12,750 nucleotides of DNA from positions 1-12,750 of the forward strand of contig CAYXRK010000144.1 in the NCBI GenBank assembly GCA_964467615.1, written 5' to 3'. The stretch comes from CAYXRK01 sp964467615. GTDB taxonomy: Bacteria; Hydrogenedentota; Hydrogenedentia; Hydrogenedentales; GCA-2746185. The translations under genes were made by a program, and so were the position numbers. Each line of letters starts with the position of its first letter. The first letter of the stretch is position 1. Below, piece by piece: positions 5,984-12,750 of this stretch. A model generated the notes under the pieces. The model made no database searches, was not told the DNA's origin, and worked only from the letters and a program-made list of their open reading frames with translations.

Positions 5984-7705
5984 TTATTTCGCCTGGAACT
6001 TGGGCATCGTCATCATTACGTGGATCAATCCGAGAATCTTCCGCACGTACCGTTCAAAGTCGTTCGTTCCCGGCATCGTATCGAGAAACTCGATCAGCGT
6101 ATCGTGTTCGTCCTGCGCGAGATCGTCCTGGATGAGCCGCGCCCGGTAGTACTCGAGCATCCCCTCGTGATCGTTGAATCCCTGCAACGGGCCGCCGTTG
6201 TCCGACAATAAGTCGAACACGTTCTGGTTCATCGGATACTCCGTGGCATCCGCGTACGGATTCAGAGCATAGGCGGTCTTGAACGCCCATATGTAGCGTA
6301 CGATGACGTTGCCCGAGGTCATCCAGGAGTTCCCGTGGTTCCAGCCCGCTACATTCGGCGGATTGAACAACCGCATGCCCATTAGCAGCAATAAGACGTT
6401 CGGGCCGAACCCAGGGTCGGCGAGTTTCTCGTGCAGGCCCAAGACGCGAAGCGACGAAACGAGAAGCTCCGCGGGGTTCTTGATCATCGCGAAAAAGTTC
6501 GATTCGTCGTAGAAATATTTCGAGAGAAATATCTTGCGAAGGCACGCCCGAATGTCGTAGCGGAAACGCCGCTGTGGATACACGCCGTTGTCCGTGCCGC
6601 GCATGTAGTCCGCCAGTTCGAGGACCGCCGCGTCCGGCACGGGCGAGAGTTGCACTGTGTGGTTCACGAACCAGCGCAACAGCTTCCACGACATGTAGAC
6701 CGCCGTGGCCGGTAAATCGTTGTAGGGCGCCCCGAGGCCGGAAACGTCAGGATTCACAGAGGTTTTGTTCATGATCAGGTCGATGACGTCGATCGTTTCC
6801 TGGCTTGAAAAACTGTTCTGGATCGTCTGCCCGAACACGGTCTTCGTACCTGGCTCGTGTGTAAACGGAAAGAAGCCGTACTCAAGCGACCAGTCGCTCT
6901 CGCAATTGAAGTTCGGGAACGTTTCGCCCGTCAAGCATTTCGCGATTTCACGGATGTCGTTCTCGCTGTAGTTGCCCACGCCCATCGTGAACAACTCCAA
7001 CACTTCGCGCGCGAAGTTTTCCTGGGGCCGGCCGTTGACGTTGAAGATGTTGTCGAGATAGATCAGCATCGCCGGATTGCGCGTGATGTTGATCACCAAT
7101 TGCCGGAAATCATCGACGCCCGTTTCCCGGAACAATTTGTTCTGCGTGAGCATCATATTCACGATCGTTTTCACTAGGCGCAGCGCGTCATACGGAAGAG
7201 TCCCCGTCGTGCAGGGCTGACCGGGATATCCGCCGTCGTTCCCCAAATTAAGGAAATCCGGTACGACGTTGTAGAGCTTGTCGCCTTCAGTGACCATATG
7301 GTCGTGGAGGAACAACGTCATTTGTTCTTGCAGCGGCTGCGAGGTGTACCGCATCCGATACAACCAGTGCGCTATTCCCTCGATCTCATTTTGCGGGTCC
7401 GCGATCTCAGCAAGATTGAACGTCGGCCAAAGCGAGTTGTTCAGATCGGCAAAGGGCGCGCCGGGATTTGGAGCTCCGCCGGTCGCGGCCTGATCAAGAT
7501 GGGGATCAGTCAGTTGGAAATTCACCAACTGATCGATGGTCGCCCGAAGCGCGTCTTGGCTACCGTCTCCAACTGCCGAGATTCGCTCGTCCGGAGTAGC
7601 GCCGAAACCTGCGCGGCGAAACAAATGGGCCGCCTGGCGCTCGGACCAGGAACCATCGACCCCAACCTGGTACTCCTCCAACAGGGCCATCGCTGCCGCT
7701 CCCAT
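5984..7705 (-). CDS. DUF1800 protein, partner of DUF1501
   Basis: The product is 573 residues, within the usual 450-600 for the family. The N-terminal family signature AAHLFRRAGFGATPDERI starts near residue 25. Other conserved blocks are MTLFLHDHMVT, NPAMLIYLDN with ENFAREVLELFTMGVGNYSE, HEPGTKTVFG, NPAELLVSSLRVLGL, and MGMRLFNPPNVAGWNHGNSW. Biochemical function is unknown for the family. Two ATG starts are possible: 7705 with GGGCGG 8 bases upstream, or 7690 with GGGAG 8 bases upstream; the second gives MALLEEYQ. A TGA (7711-7709) two codons before the first ATG excludes a longer N-terminus in this frame. The product thus has no signal peptide or Tat motif, although its operon partner does. 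It lies 15 bases upstream of the DUF1501 gene and is surely co-transcribed with it. Confidence 0.92.
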   Translation of the reverse strand: MGAAAMALLEEYQVGVDGSWSERQAAHLFRRAGFGATPDERISAVGDGSQDALRATIDQLVNFQLTDPHLDQAATGGAPNPGAPFADLNNSLWPTFNLAEIADPQNEIEGIAHWLYRMRYTSQPLQEQMTLFLHDHMVTEGDKLYNVVPDFLNLGNDGGYPGQPCTTGTLPYDALRLVKTIVNMMLTQNKLFRETGVDDFRQLVINITRNPAMLIYLDNIFNVNGRPQENFAREVLELFTMGVGNYSENDIREIAKCLTGETFPNFNCESDWSLEYGFFPFTHEPGTKTVFGQTIQNSFSSQETIDVIDLIMNKTSVNPDVSGLGAPYNDLPATAVYMSWKLLRWFVNHTVQLSPVPDAAVLELADYMRGTDNGVYPQRRFRYDIRACLRKIFLSKYFYDESNFFAMIKNPAELLVSSLRVLGLHEKLADPGFGPNVLLLLMGMRLFNPPNVAGWNHGNSWMTSGNVIVRYIWAFKTAYALNPYADATEYPMNQNVFDLLSDNGGPLQGFNDHEGMLEYYRARLIQDDLAQDEHDTLIEFLDTMPGTNDFERYVRKILGLIHVMMTMPKFQAK

Positions 7706-7829
7706 TTTTCAGGCCGCCCTACCGCATTTCCGTAAGCGCGTCAAACCGTTGCCTGCTTAGTATACTGTACCTTATTTCATTTCGGCGCGTTACATTTTGC
7801 GGGGTCGAACGTAACTATCATAAATCGTT
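7706..7829. promoter_or_regulatory. Shared divergent promoter region, DUF1800-DUF1501 operon and dockerin protein
   Basis: These 124 bases separate two divergent units and must hold both promoters. The stretch is more AT-rich than the flanking genes. AGTATACT (7759-7766) is an 8-base palindrome that reads TATACT, a good -10 hexamer, on both strands, though no matching -35 was found at 17 bases on either. On the minus strand TTGACG followed 17 bases later by TAGGGC is another weak candidate for the operon. TATCAT near 7816 could serve the plus-strand gene. None is decisive. Confidence 0.35.
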
Positions 7830-8726
7830 GTGAGCAAAGAAGTTATGTTTTCGGTTAGTTCTGCTAAAATTGCCCAAATTTTGTGCCTTTCCTCCCTCAG
7901 TTGTGAGATGGTCTCGGCACAGCGCTTAGTCGTGCTGGAAGAGGGTCTAAACGGGTTTACGGGGTTCGAGGATGCCACTCTTTTTTCTGAGGCCGACACC
8001 TCGGCTGGAGGCGGGGCGGGTATCGTCTCGGGCACGATCAGGAATAATCCTTGGCACCGCCGTGCGCTCTTGCGTGCCGATTTGTCGTTCATCCCTCCGG
8101 GCACAACGATCTCCGAAGTATCGCTCACCCTCGTTGTAGTCAATTCGGGGGGGAATTTCGGTGATTTCGATTACCGGCTGCACAGCTTGTCCAAGTCCTG
8201 GGGCGAAGGGACCAACGTCCCCGATAACGCGGGAGGACAGGGAATCCCCGCCCTCACCGGCGACGTGACCTGGCGATCTAACTTTCACAATCAAACCGAG
8301 TGGATCAATCCCGGCGGCGACTTTGCCCCCTTTCCGAGCGCAGTCGCATCGGCGGGACGCTTCGCAAGCGTCGGCGTGTGGGACGGCGCCGGGATGGCCA
8401 GTGACGTGCAAGATTGGATCACTTCGCCCTCATCGAATTTCGGCTGGATTCTCATCAGCACAATCGAAGGCACGTTTCAGCGAGTGAAGCTTTTCAATTC
8501 GTCCGAAGCGACGTCGAATCGTCCAAGGCTCACGCTCACGCTCGATCTCGATCCGGGCGACGTCGACCTTGACGGCAAGCTCTCCGCGCGTGACGTACAA
8601 CTCGTCGTGAACGCCTTGTTTGGTAACGGCCCCAATCGATTTCTCGCCGATGTCACCGGTGACGGCCTCATCAACAAGGCTGATCTCGACCGCGTCTCAG
8701 ACCGCGCCACGCACAAAGCCAAGTAG
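7830..8726 (+). CDS. Secreted DNRLRE-like protein with C-terminal dockerin-like module
   Basis: From GTG 7830 the product is 298 residues; ATG 7845 is an equally good start, and neither has a strong Shine-Dalgarno. The N-terminus has a hydrophobic stretch ending V-S-A-Q (about 30), a likely signal peptide. Residues ~35-235 match the beta-rich DNRLRE/CBM96-like pattern: RALLRADLSFIPPGTTISEVSL, SKSWGEGTN, GDVTWRSNFHNQTEWINPGG, ASDVQDWITSPSSNFGWIL, RPRLTLTL. Such domains occur in extracellular carbohydrate-related or adhesive proteins. The tail has two calcium-loop motifs, DVDLDGKLSARD (244-255) and DVTGDGLINKAD (274-285), making a type I dockerin-like module. D-V-Q-L-V-V-N-A there matches D-V-Q-L-V-I-N-A in the neighbouring DUF1501 protein. 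No catalytic residues are recognised. The divergent arrangement with the DUF1800-DUF1501 operon suggests shared control and possibly a shared surface location. Confidence 0.85.
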   Translation: MSKEVMFSVSSAKIAQILCLSSLSCEMVSAQRLVVLEEGLNGFTGFEDATLFSEADTSAGGGAGIVSGTIRNNPWHRRALLRADLSFIPPGTTISEVSLTLVVVNSGGNFGDFDYRLHSLSKSWGEGTNVPDNAGGQGIPALTGDVTWRSNFHNQTEWINPGGDFAPFPSAVASAGRFASVGVWDGAGMASDVQDWITSPSSNFGWILISTIEGTFQRVKLFNSSEATSNRPRLTLTLDLDPGDVDLDGKLSARDVQLVVNALFGNGPNRFLADVTGDGLINKADLDRVSDRATHKAK

Positions 8727-8750
8727 CGCCGGTCTCGCCGAGACCGGTGC
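8726..8750. terminator. Hairpin between convergent genes, candidate bidirectional terminator
   Basis: CCGGTCTC (8729-8736), loop gcc, and GAGACCGG (8740-8747) form a perfect 8-base stem. G8728-T8748 (wobble), C8727-G8749 and G8726-C8750 extend it to 11 pairs. It begins at the last base of the TAG stop of the dockerin gene and lies 33 bases past the MurJ stop on the other strand. There is no T-run on either side, so it may act as a factor-assisted terminator or as an mRNA 3' stabiliser. The structure is certain; the role is inferred from position. Confidence 0.6.
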
Positions 8751-8782
8751 AGACCGACGCCGGGACGTCCTCGGCACTACGC

Positions 8783-10360
8783 TCAGCGCCGCTTGAGCAC
8801 CCGCAAGAATTCATGCAAGTCCTCGAGCCGCAGCGCCCGTGCCAGCGCGCAGTAGACAACTGCTGCGACCATGATCGCCGGCAACACGGCTAGCGAGCGT
8901 GCCGTGAGCGTATCGGTGCCGAACACGTAGGCGAGCAAGTCATGGATCCATCTCGCGGCGAGTGCCATGGCGATCGATGCGGCGGCGATTCTCGCTAGCA
9001 CGGACACAAGCTCGCCCGTAACGAGCGCACCATGACGCCGCGCGAGGAACGCATACAGCACAAAGAAGTTCACGGTATAGGCGATCGTGGTCGACAACGC
9101 GAGACCCCGAAAGCCAAGCGGGCCCACGAGCGCGAAGTTGAGCACGATATTCAGCAGCATGCTCGTGGCAGCCGCGGCGACCGGCGTGCGCGTGTCCTTG
9201 AACGCATAGAACCCTTGCACCGCGACCTTCACCCATGCGAACGAAAGGAGCCCAGCGCCGCTGTACATAATCGCGACGGCGGTCCGTTCCGTTTCCACGG
9301 GCGTGTTTTCGCCATACTCGAAGAGAAGCCGCGTAATGGGTGCCGCAAGAGCCAGTACGCCGAACATCGCGGGCGTGACCAGAAAACATGACTGGCGAAA
9401 GCCGGCGACCAGCGTGGCGCGAAACTCTGCGTGGTCTCCGCGCGCGGCGGACCGCGAGATACCGGGAAGTATGGCGACGGCCGTGGCTACGCCAAAAACG
9501 GCCAGCGGCAGTTGCACCAGCCGGTTTGCGTAGAACAGGGCGTTGACGCTGCCTTCGGGCAAGCTCGCCGCGAACATGAGATCGACGAGTTTGTTGACTT
9601 CGCCGGCCGACTGCCCGATGGCGACGGGAACGAGCAGTACGAACGCGGTCCGCACGCCAGGGTGTCTCAATTTGAAGTTGGGCAGCCACACACCGGTGAC
9701 GCGCCCCAGCGCGATGTATTGCACCGCAAGCTGCGCGATCCCGCCGAGCCATACACCCAACACCAGGGCATACGCCGGGTCGGAAAAACTGTCGCGGAAG
9801 AACAAGCACGCGACGATAAACGCCACGTTCAACAAAGCGGGCGCCCACGAGGGCGTTCCGTAGTGGCCCTTGACGAACAACGGGGCCATGAGGAAAACTG
9901 TCATCCCAATGAAGAAGATATACGGAAAAGTCCACAGCGTGAGCGCCGTCAGCAATGCGACCTGGTCTGGCGGCTTCGCACTTTCGCCGGTGATGGGCGA
10001 GAGCAAGCTGAGGCCGCCCTCGAGGATGAACGGCAACGCGAGCAGACCCACGCCCGTGAGGACCAGAAGTAACACCAGCATTGCCGAAAGTAGCGCCGAC
10101 GTGAGTTCGCGGAAGCCAGCGTCCCCATCGTGTTCGAGCGTTTCAGCAAGGACGGGAACGAACGCGGCGTTCGTCGCCCCTTCTCCCACGAGATCGCGCA
10201 GCATGTTCGGAAAGCGAAACGCGATGATGAACGCTTCGCGGGAGGCCAACGGGATGACGACCCAGACTACGTCGCGGACCAATCCAAGGACGCGCGAGAA
10301 CATCGTGCCGCCGGCGAAAACTGCCGCGAACCGCGTGTGTGAAGATTTCGCTTCGCTCAT
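8783..10360 (-). CDS. murJ: MurJ/MviN-type lipid II flippase
   Basis: From ATG 10360 the product is 525 residues, right for MurJ (about 510-530). It moves lipid II across the inner membrane for peptidoglycan synthesis. The N-terminus has the family signature FSRVLGLVRD, then AFIIAFRFPNMLRDLVGEGATNAAFVPVL. R23, R29 and R55 align with the essential cavity arginines R18, R24 and R52 of E. coli MurJ. Many hydrophobic segments run through to the end, consistent with 14 membrane helices of the MOP superfamily. Later blocks include LPLAVFGVATAVAILPGISR and FYAFKDTRTPV, both typical. The frame stays open upstream to 11002, but that part is antisense-like read-through of the glycosyltransferase gene in another frame and is not protein-like. 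The ATG overlaps the upstream stop (ATGA, 10360-10357). No Shine-Dalgarno is seen, so translation is probably coupled. Confidence 0.94.
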   Translation of the reverse strand: MSEAKSSHTRFAAVFAGGTMFSRVLGLVRDVVWVVIPLASREAFIIAFRFPNMLRDLVGEGATNAAFVPVLAETLEHDGDAGFRELTSALLSAMLVLLLVLTGVGLLALPFILEGGLSLLSPITGESAKPPDQVALLTALTLWTFPYIFFIGMTVFLMAPLFVKGHYGTPSWAPALLNVAFIVACLFFRDSFSDPAYALVLGVWLGGIAQLAVQYIALGRVTGVWLPNFKLRHPGVRTAFVLLVPVAIGQSAGEVNKLVDLMFAASLPEGSVNALFYANRLVQLPLAVFGVATAVAILPGISRSAARGDHAEFRATLVAGFRQSCFLVTPAMFGVLALAAPITRLLFEYGENTPVETERTAVAIMYSGAGLLSFAWVKVAVQGFYAFKDTRTPVAAAATSMLLNIVLNFALVGPLGFRGLALSTTIAYTVNFFVLYAFLARRHGALVTGELVSVLARIAAASIAMALAARWIHDLLAYVFGTDTLTARSLAVLPAIMVAAVVYCALARALRLEDLHEFLRVLKRR

Positions 10361-12066
10361 CTGGGCCGGGGAGCGCTCATCGTCGGGCTGTTTTGATCGG
10401 GTCCCGATTCGATAGCATCGGCCCGGGGCATCATGCGCCAATAATAGAACGTCTCCGGAGGCACACGTCCGAACGAGTAGGGTAGCGGGCCCCAAATGGC
10501 GGCATAGAACGCCGCGCCAAGGCGCCGATCCATCGTTGCGAGCCACGGAAAGACCGGAAAGATTGGTTCGCGTTCGAGTGTACGCAATTCTTCCGGAAGC
10601 GGGTAGATCAAATTGTTGGATGATTGGATGACGACGTCGCCGATCCGCGGCCCATTGTCGCGATCGAACGGCTTTGCGCCGGCCCCTTCGAGATACCAAC
10701 GCATGCCCCAATTTCCCTGCACCCATACGTCCGCTCCGAGCGATTCGCGCACCTTCGCTAAGTCCTCTCCCGCGCGCTTGCCAGCGCTCGCCATCGCGTA
10801 GTCGCTCCAGGCCACGAGCAGCGCGAGACACGCCGACGCGACCAGGCCGATCGGAACGCTGACTGGAAGGGCGGCGGATTTTGCGCGAGGTGGGATCATC
10901 CGCGCGGCGAGAATTCCCACGGCCGGCGCCATGGGAAGCATGGTGCGGCCGTTGGTCGTCCAATTCACAAATGAGGAAAAAACAAACATCCCAGCTATCC
11001 AAAGAAAAATCAAGAGTGCGCCGGCGTCACGCTCTCGATAGAGGTGATACAGCGCGCAGAACAGTAGGTGGATGCCCGCGGCGGCGAAAAGGATGCACTG
11101 CACGCGCATCGGCATGGACATGCCGTAGTCCGGATGCACAATCGCGCTCGACGCCTGCCGGAACGCAAGGAACAAAATACAAGCACCGGCGAACGCGAGG
11201 ATAAGGATCGGGACTGTCCAACGCCGCGGCCATAGGGCGAACGCCATCAACGTGATCGTGGTATGGCACCCGCCGAGAAACGTCAACCCGATCATGAAGC
11301 GCGATAGATAGGAAGGCCGCTCCGCTCCCGCTTCGGCAGTGAAGGAGGAAGCAAAACCCGCGGCATTCGCGAGCGGATTCACGCCGTACATGCGCCAGCA
11401 ATACCACTGGTACGCGCCGATGATGAGTATCGGGATTGCGAAGTGCACCGCCCACGATCCGATTCCGCGCTTCTGAGCTATGGCGTACGCGAACAACAGC
11501 GGCAGCGAAGTGATGCCGAGATACTTCGTGAGCGTGGCTAGGGCCATGAACACTGCCGCGCCAGAAAGCCGCGCGCGCGAGTTCGTTTCGATGCCCTCGA
11601 CCCACCAGTACACGGCCCAAACGTAAAACGCCAGCGTGAGCGTGTCGCTCATGACATTCGTGCTAGAGACTACGAAGACAGGCGAAAGCGTCGCTGCGAG
11701 CGCCGCGATACCGGGCCGGGCTGTGAATCGCCGCGCGAGCAGATACGTCCCCCACGCTACCGCAAGGGCGGGCAACAGGAACGCGGCGTGAAGGGCCTGT
11801 TCGCTCCAACCGAACAACGCGGCGGCGGCGGCGATGAAATACGAAACGCCCGGCGGGTTCTTGTTGATTTGCGCCATCGGCTCCTCGAAGAAGGACCAGT
11901 TGGCAGTGAATCCATAGAAATCGAACGGCGCGCTGTGAAGATGCTGCGCGACCCAAAGGTACACCGTGTCGTCCATGTGAAATGGTTTGTCGATGAGCGG
12001 CAATAACAACACTACCGGCGCGGCAACGGCGAGAAAGGGATGGACGTCGTCTTTGCGCGCGGCCAT
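10357..12066 (-). CDS. GT39/ArnT-like membrane glycosyltransferase (PMT_2 superfamily)
   Basis: The product is 569 residues with about 10 or more hydrophobic segments. The first periplasmic loop begins DKPFHMDDTVYLWVAQHL, with the D-D pair at 32-33; an acidic residue here is catalytic in GT-C enzymes of the ArnT/PMT/RgtA type. INKNPPGVSYF (67-77) is the conserved loop motif that usually follows. Such enzymes use a polyprenyl-phosphate sugar as donor and transfer it to lipid, lipid A, glycan or protein at the outer face of the membrane. The acceptor cannot be told from sequence. The C-terminal ~120 residues after the last hydrophobic segment form a soluble periplasmic domain (SLGADVWVQGNWGMRWYLEG). 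The gene starts 3 bases after the stop of the Fe-S gene and overlaps murJ by 4 bases. It is a middle gene of a polycistron that may serve envelope glycan assembly. Confidence 0.88.
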   Translation of the reverse strand: MAARKDDVHPFLAVAAPVVLLLPLIDKPFHMDDTVYLWVAQHLHSAPFDFYGFTANWSFFEEPMAQINKNPPGVSYFIAAAAALFGWSEQALHAAFLLPALAVAWGTYLLARRFTARPGIAALAATLSPVFVVSSTNVMSDTLTLAFYVWAVYWWVEGIETNSRARLSGAAVFMALATLTKYLGITSLPLLFAYAIAQKRGIGSWAVHFAIPILIIGAYQWYCWRMYGVNPLANAAGFASSFTAEAGAERPSYLSRFMIGLTFLGGCHTTITLMAFALWPRRWTVPILILAFAGACILFLAFRQASSAIVHPDYGMSMPMRVQCILFAAAGIHLLFCALYHLYRERDAGALLIFLWIAGMFVFSSFVNWTTNGRTMLPMAPAVGILAARMIPPRAKSAALPVSVPIGLVASACLALLVAWSDYAMASAGKRAGEDLAKVRESLGADVWVQGNWGMRWYLEGAGAKPFDRDNGPRIGDVVIQSSNNLIYPLPEELRTLEREPIFPVFPWLATMDRRLGAAFYAAIWGPLPYSFGRVPPETFYYWRMMPRADAIESGPDQNSPTMSAPRPR

Positions 12067-12069
12067 CGG

Positions 12070-12750
12070 CTAGGCCATGAGCAACTCGAGCGGGTGCACA
12101 ACGCGCAGGCCCGTGCCCGCTTCGAGTTGGATTTTGCAGACGCTGCTCTCGGTGACAATCGTGTCGACGCCAGACGCCAGGAATGCCTCGAACAACGGCT
12201 CGCCGACAGCGTCAGACAGCTCGCGCCCAAGCGGGCCGGTTTTGAGGCCAAACGTTCCGCCCATGCCGCAACAGGTCCCCGTCTCGATGAACTCGACCTG
12301 TGCGCCCCGCCGCCGGAGCCACTCCATCGTCTCCGTGCCGCCACCCAATGGCCGCTGGTGACACGAACAGTGGAACCCGAAGCGCCGGCCGTTCAATTCC
12401 CCAGGGACCGCGTTTTCGATTTCGAGCAGAAATGAAAATAATTCGCGTGTTTGTTTGGCGACTGCCAGCGCGTCCTCGTTGTTGTCCAATAGTTTTGGAT
12501 AGCTCTTGCGAAGCGCATATGCCGCCGTGGGCTCGGGCGACACAATGATGTACCCCTCGCGCGCTAGAGGAGCGAGGCGCTCGACGTTGTACCGCGCCGT
12601 CTCCACCGCCGCGTCGAGGTCCCCATACGCAATGAATGGATACCCCGAGGATCGCTGCTCTGGAAACGCCACGGCGCAACCCGCTGCTTCGAGCCGTTCA
12701 ACCGCCGCGATACCGAGATCCGGCCGATTGAAGTTCGCATACACATCGAT
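12070..12750 (-). CDS. Fe-S oxidoreductase, cysteine-rich (CCG) domain protein, C-terminal part, cut by window edge
   Basis: The frame is open to base 12750, and its first visible residues are I-D-V-Y-A-N, which match the start of a cysteine-rich domain rather than a start codon; the apparent GTG start at 12744 is internal. About 226 residues are visible. The first cysteine-rich repeat has EQRSSGYPFIAYGDLDAA where many relatives have a Cys pair, then SPEPTAAYALRKSYPKLL. The second repeat is complete: GFHCSCHQRPLG, then TGTCCGMGGTFGLKTG, and near the end VTESSVCKIQLEAGTG with VHPLELLMA. This layout is that of Fe-S subunits in the GlpC/LutA/HdrB group, including FAD-linked oxidases with a fused Fe-S C-terminus. 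They pass electrons from dehydrogenases toward quinone or heterodisulfide. Substrate and N-terminal domains are outside the window. The stop at 12072-12070 lies 3 bases from the next start, so it is the upstream gene of the glycosyltransferase-murJ operon. Confidence 0.88.
   Translation of the reverse strand: MDVYANFNRPDLGIAAVERLEAAGCAVAFPEQRSSGYPFIAYGDLDAAVETARYNVERLAPLAREGYIIVSPEPTAAYALRKSYPKLLDNNEDALAVAKQTRELFSFLLEIENAVPGELNGRRFGFHCSCHQRPLGGGTETMEWLRRRGAQVEFIETGTCCGMGGTFGLKTGPLGRELSDAVGEPLFEAFLASGVDTIVTESSVCKIQLEAGTGLRVVHPLELLMA

Noticed and set aside
5309..6211. 300-codon plus-strand frame opposite the DUF1501/DUF1800 genes
   Set aside because: It is antisense to strongly conserved genes and its His/Arg-rich composition matches a shadow frame. 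No start signal or motif supports it.
9431..10072. 213-codon plus-strand frame opposite murJ
   Set aside because: Shadow of the MurJ coding strand, rich in Arg, Gln and Glu with no recognisable domain.
10361..11002. N-terminal extension of MurJ by 214 codons to make a 739-residue protein
   Set aside because: The extension is Arg/Gly-rich, has no domain, and lies inside the well-supported glycosyltransferase gene in another frame. The MurJ signature begins at ATG 10360, with an ATGA overlap.
1..12750. CRISPR, insertion sequences, phage genes, defence systems, tRNA or rRNA genes
   Set aside because: No direct-repeat array, transposase or integrase motif, terminal repeats or RNA gene signature was seen on either strand by eye.

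Overview
The window is bacterial chromosomal DNA, moderately GC-rich, with tightly packed genes and no gene-free stretch longer than 300 bases. I saw no tRNA or rRNA gene, CRISPR array, insertion sequence or phage gene. The gene content suggests an environmental Gram-negative of the planctomycete / Hydrogenedentota type. The pointers are a paired DUF1800-DUF1501 operon, type I dockerin-like tails of the form D-V-Q-L-V-x-N-A on secreted proteins, a DNRLRE-type secreted protein, and an ECF sigma factor with a zinc-finger anti-sigma factor. This assignment is inference from gene families, not a database result.

Layout, left to right. Positions 1-677 (+) hold the C-terminal part of an SGNH/GDSL-type hydrolase whose frame is broken by one in-frame TAG. 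Positions 2582 down to 698 (-) hold a three-gene signalling cassette: ECF sigma factor, membrane anti-sigma factor, and a small exported helical protein. This resembles the order of roles in metal- or envelope-stress sensing systems. Positions 3819 down to 2779 (-) encode a YheT-type alpha/beta hydrolase. Divergent from it is a GNAT acetyltransferase (3896-4414, +) whose start is doubtful.

Positions 7705 down to 4460 (-) form a two-gene DUF1800-DUF1501 operon. The DUF1501 protein has a twin-arginine signal and a C-terminal dockerin-like module. The DUF1800 partner has no visible export signal. Divergent from this operon, across a 124-base intergenic region, is a secreted DNRLRE-like protein with the same kind of dockerin-like tail (7830-8726, +). 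A strong hairpin at 8726-8750 separates it from the convergent operon on its right.

Positions 12750 down to 8783 (-) form a tight polycistron: a cysteine-rich (CCG-type) Fe-S oxidoreductase cut by the window edge, a GT39/ArnT-like polyprenyl-phosphate-sugar glycosyltransferase, and a MurJ-type lipid II flippase. The last two overlap by ATGA.

I found no clearly new system. The observations most worth checking are the ECF/anti-sigma/exported-helical-protein cassette, the DUF1800-DUF1501 pair in which only one partner carries a Tat signal, the in-frame TAG in a conserved hydrolase, and a perfect Shine-Dalgarno plus ATG out of frame with the GNAT gene.
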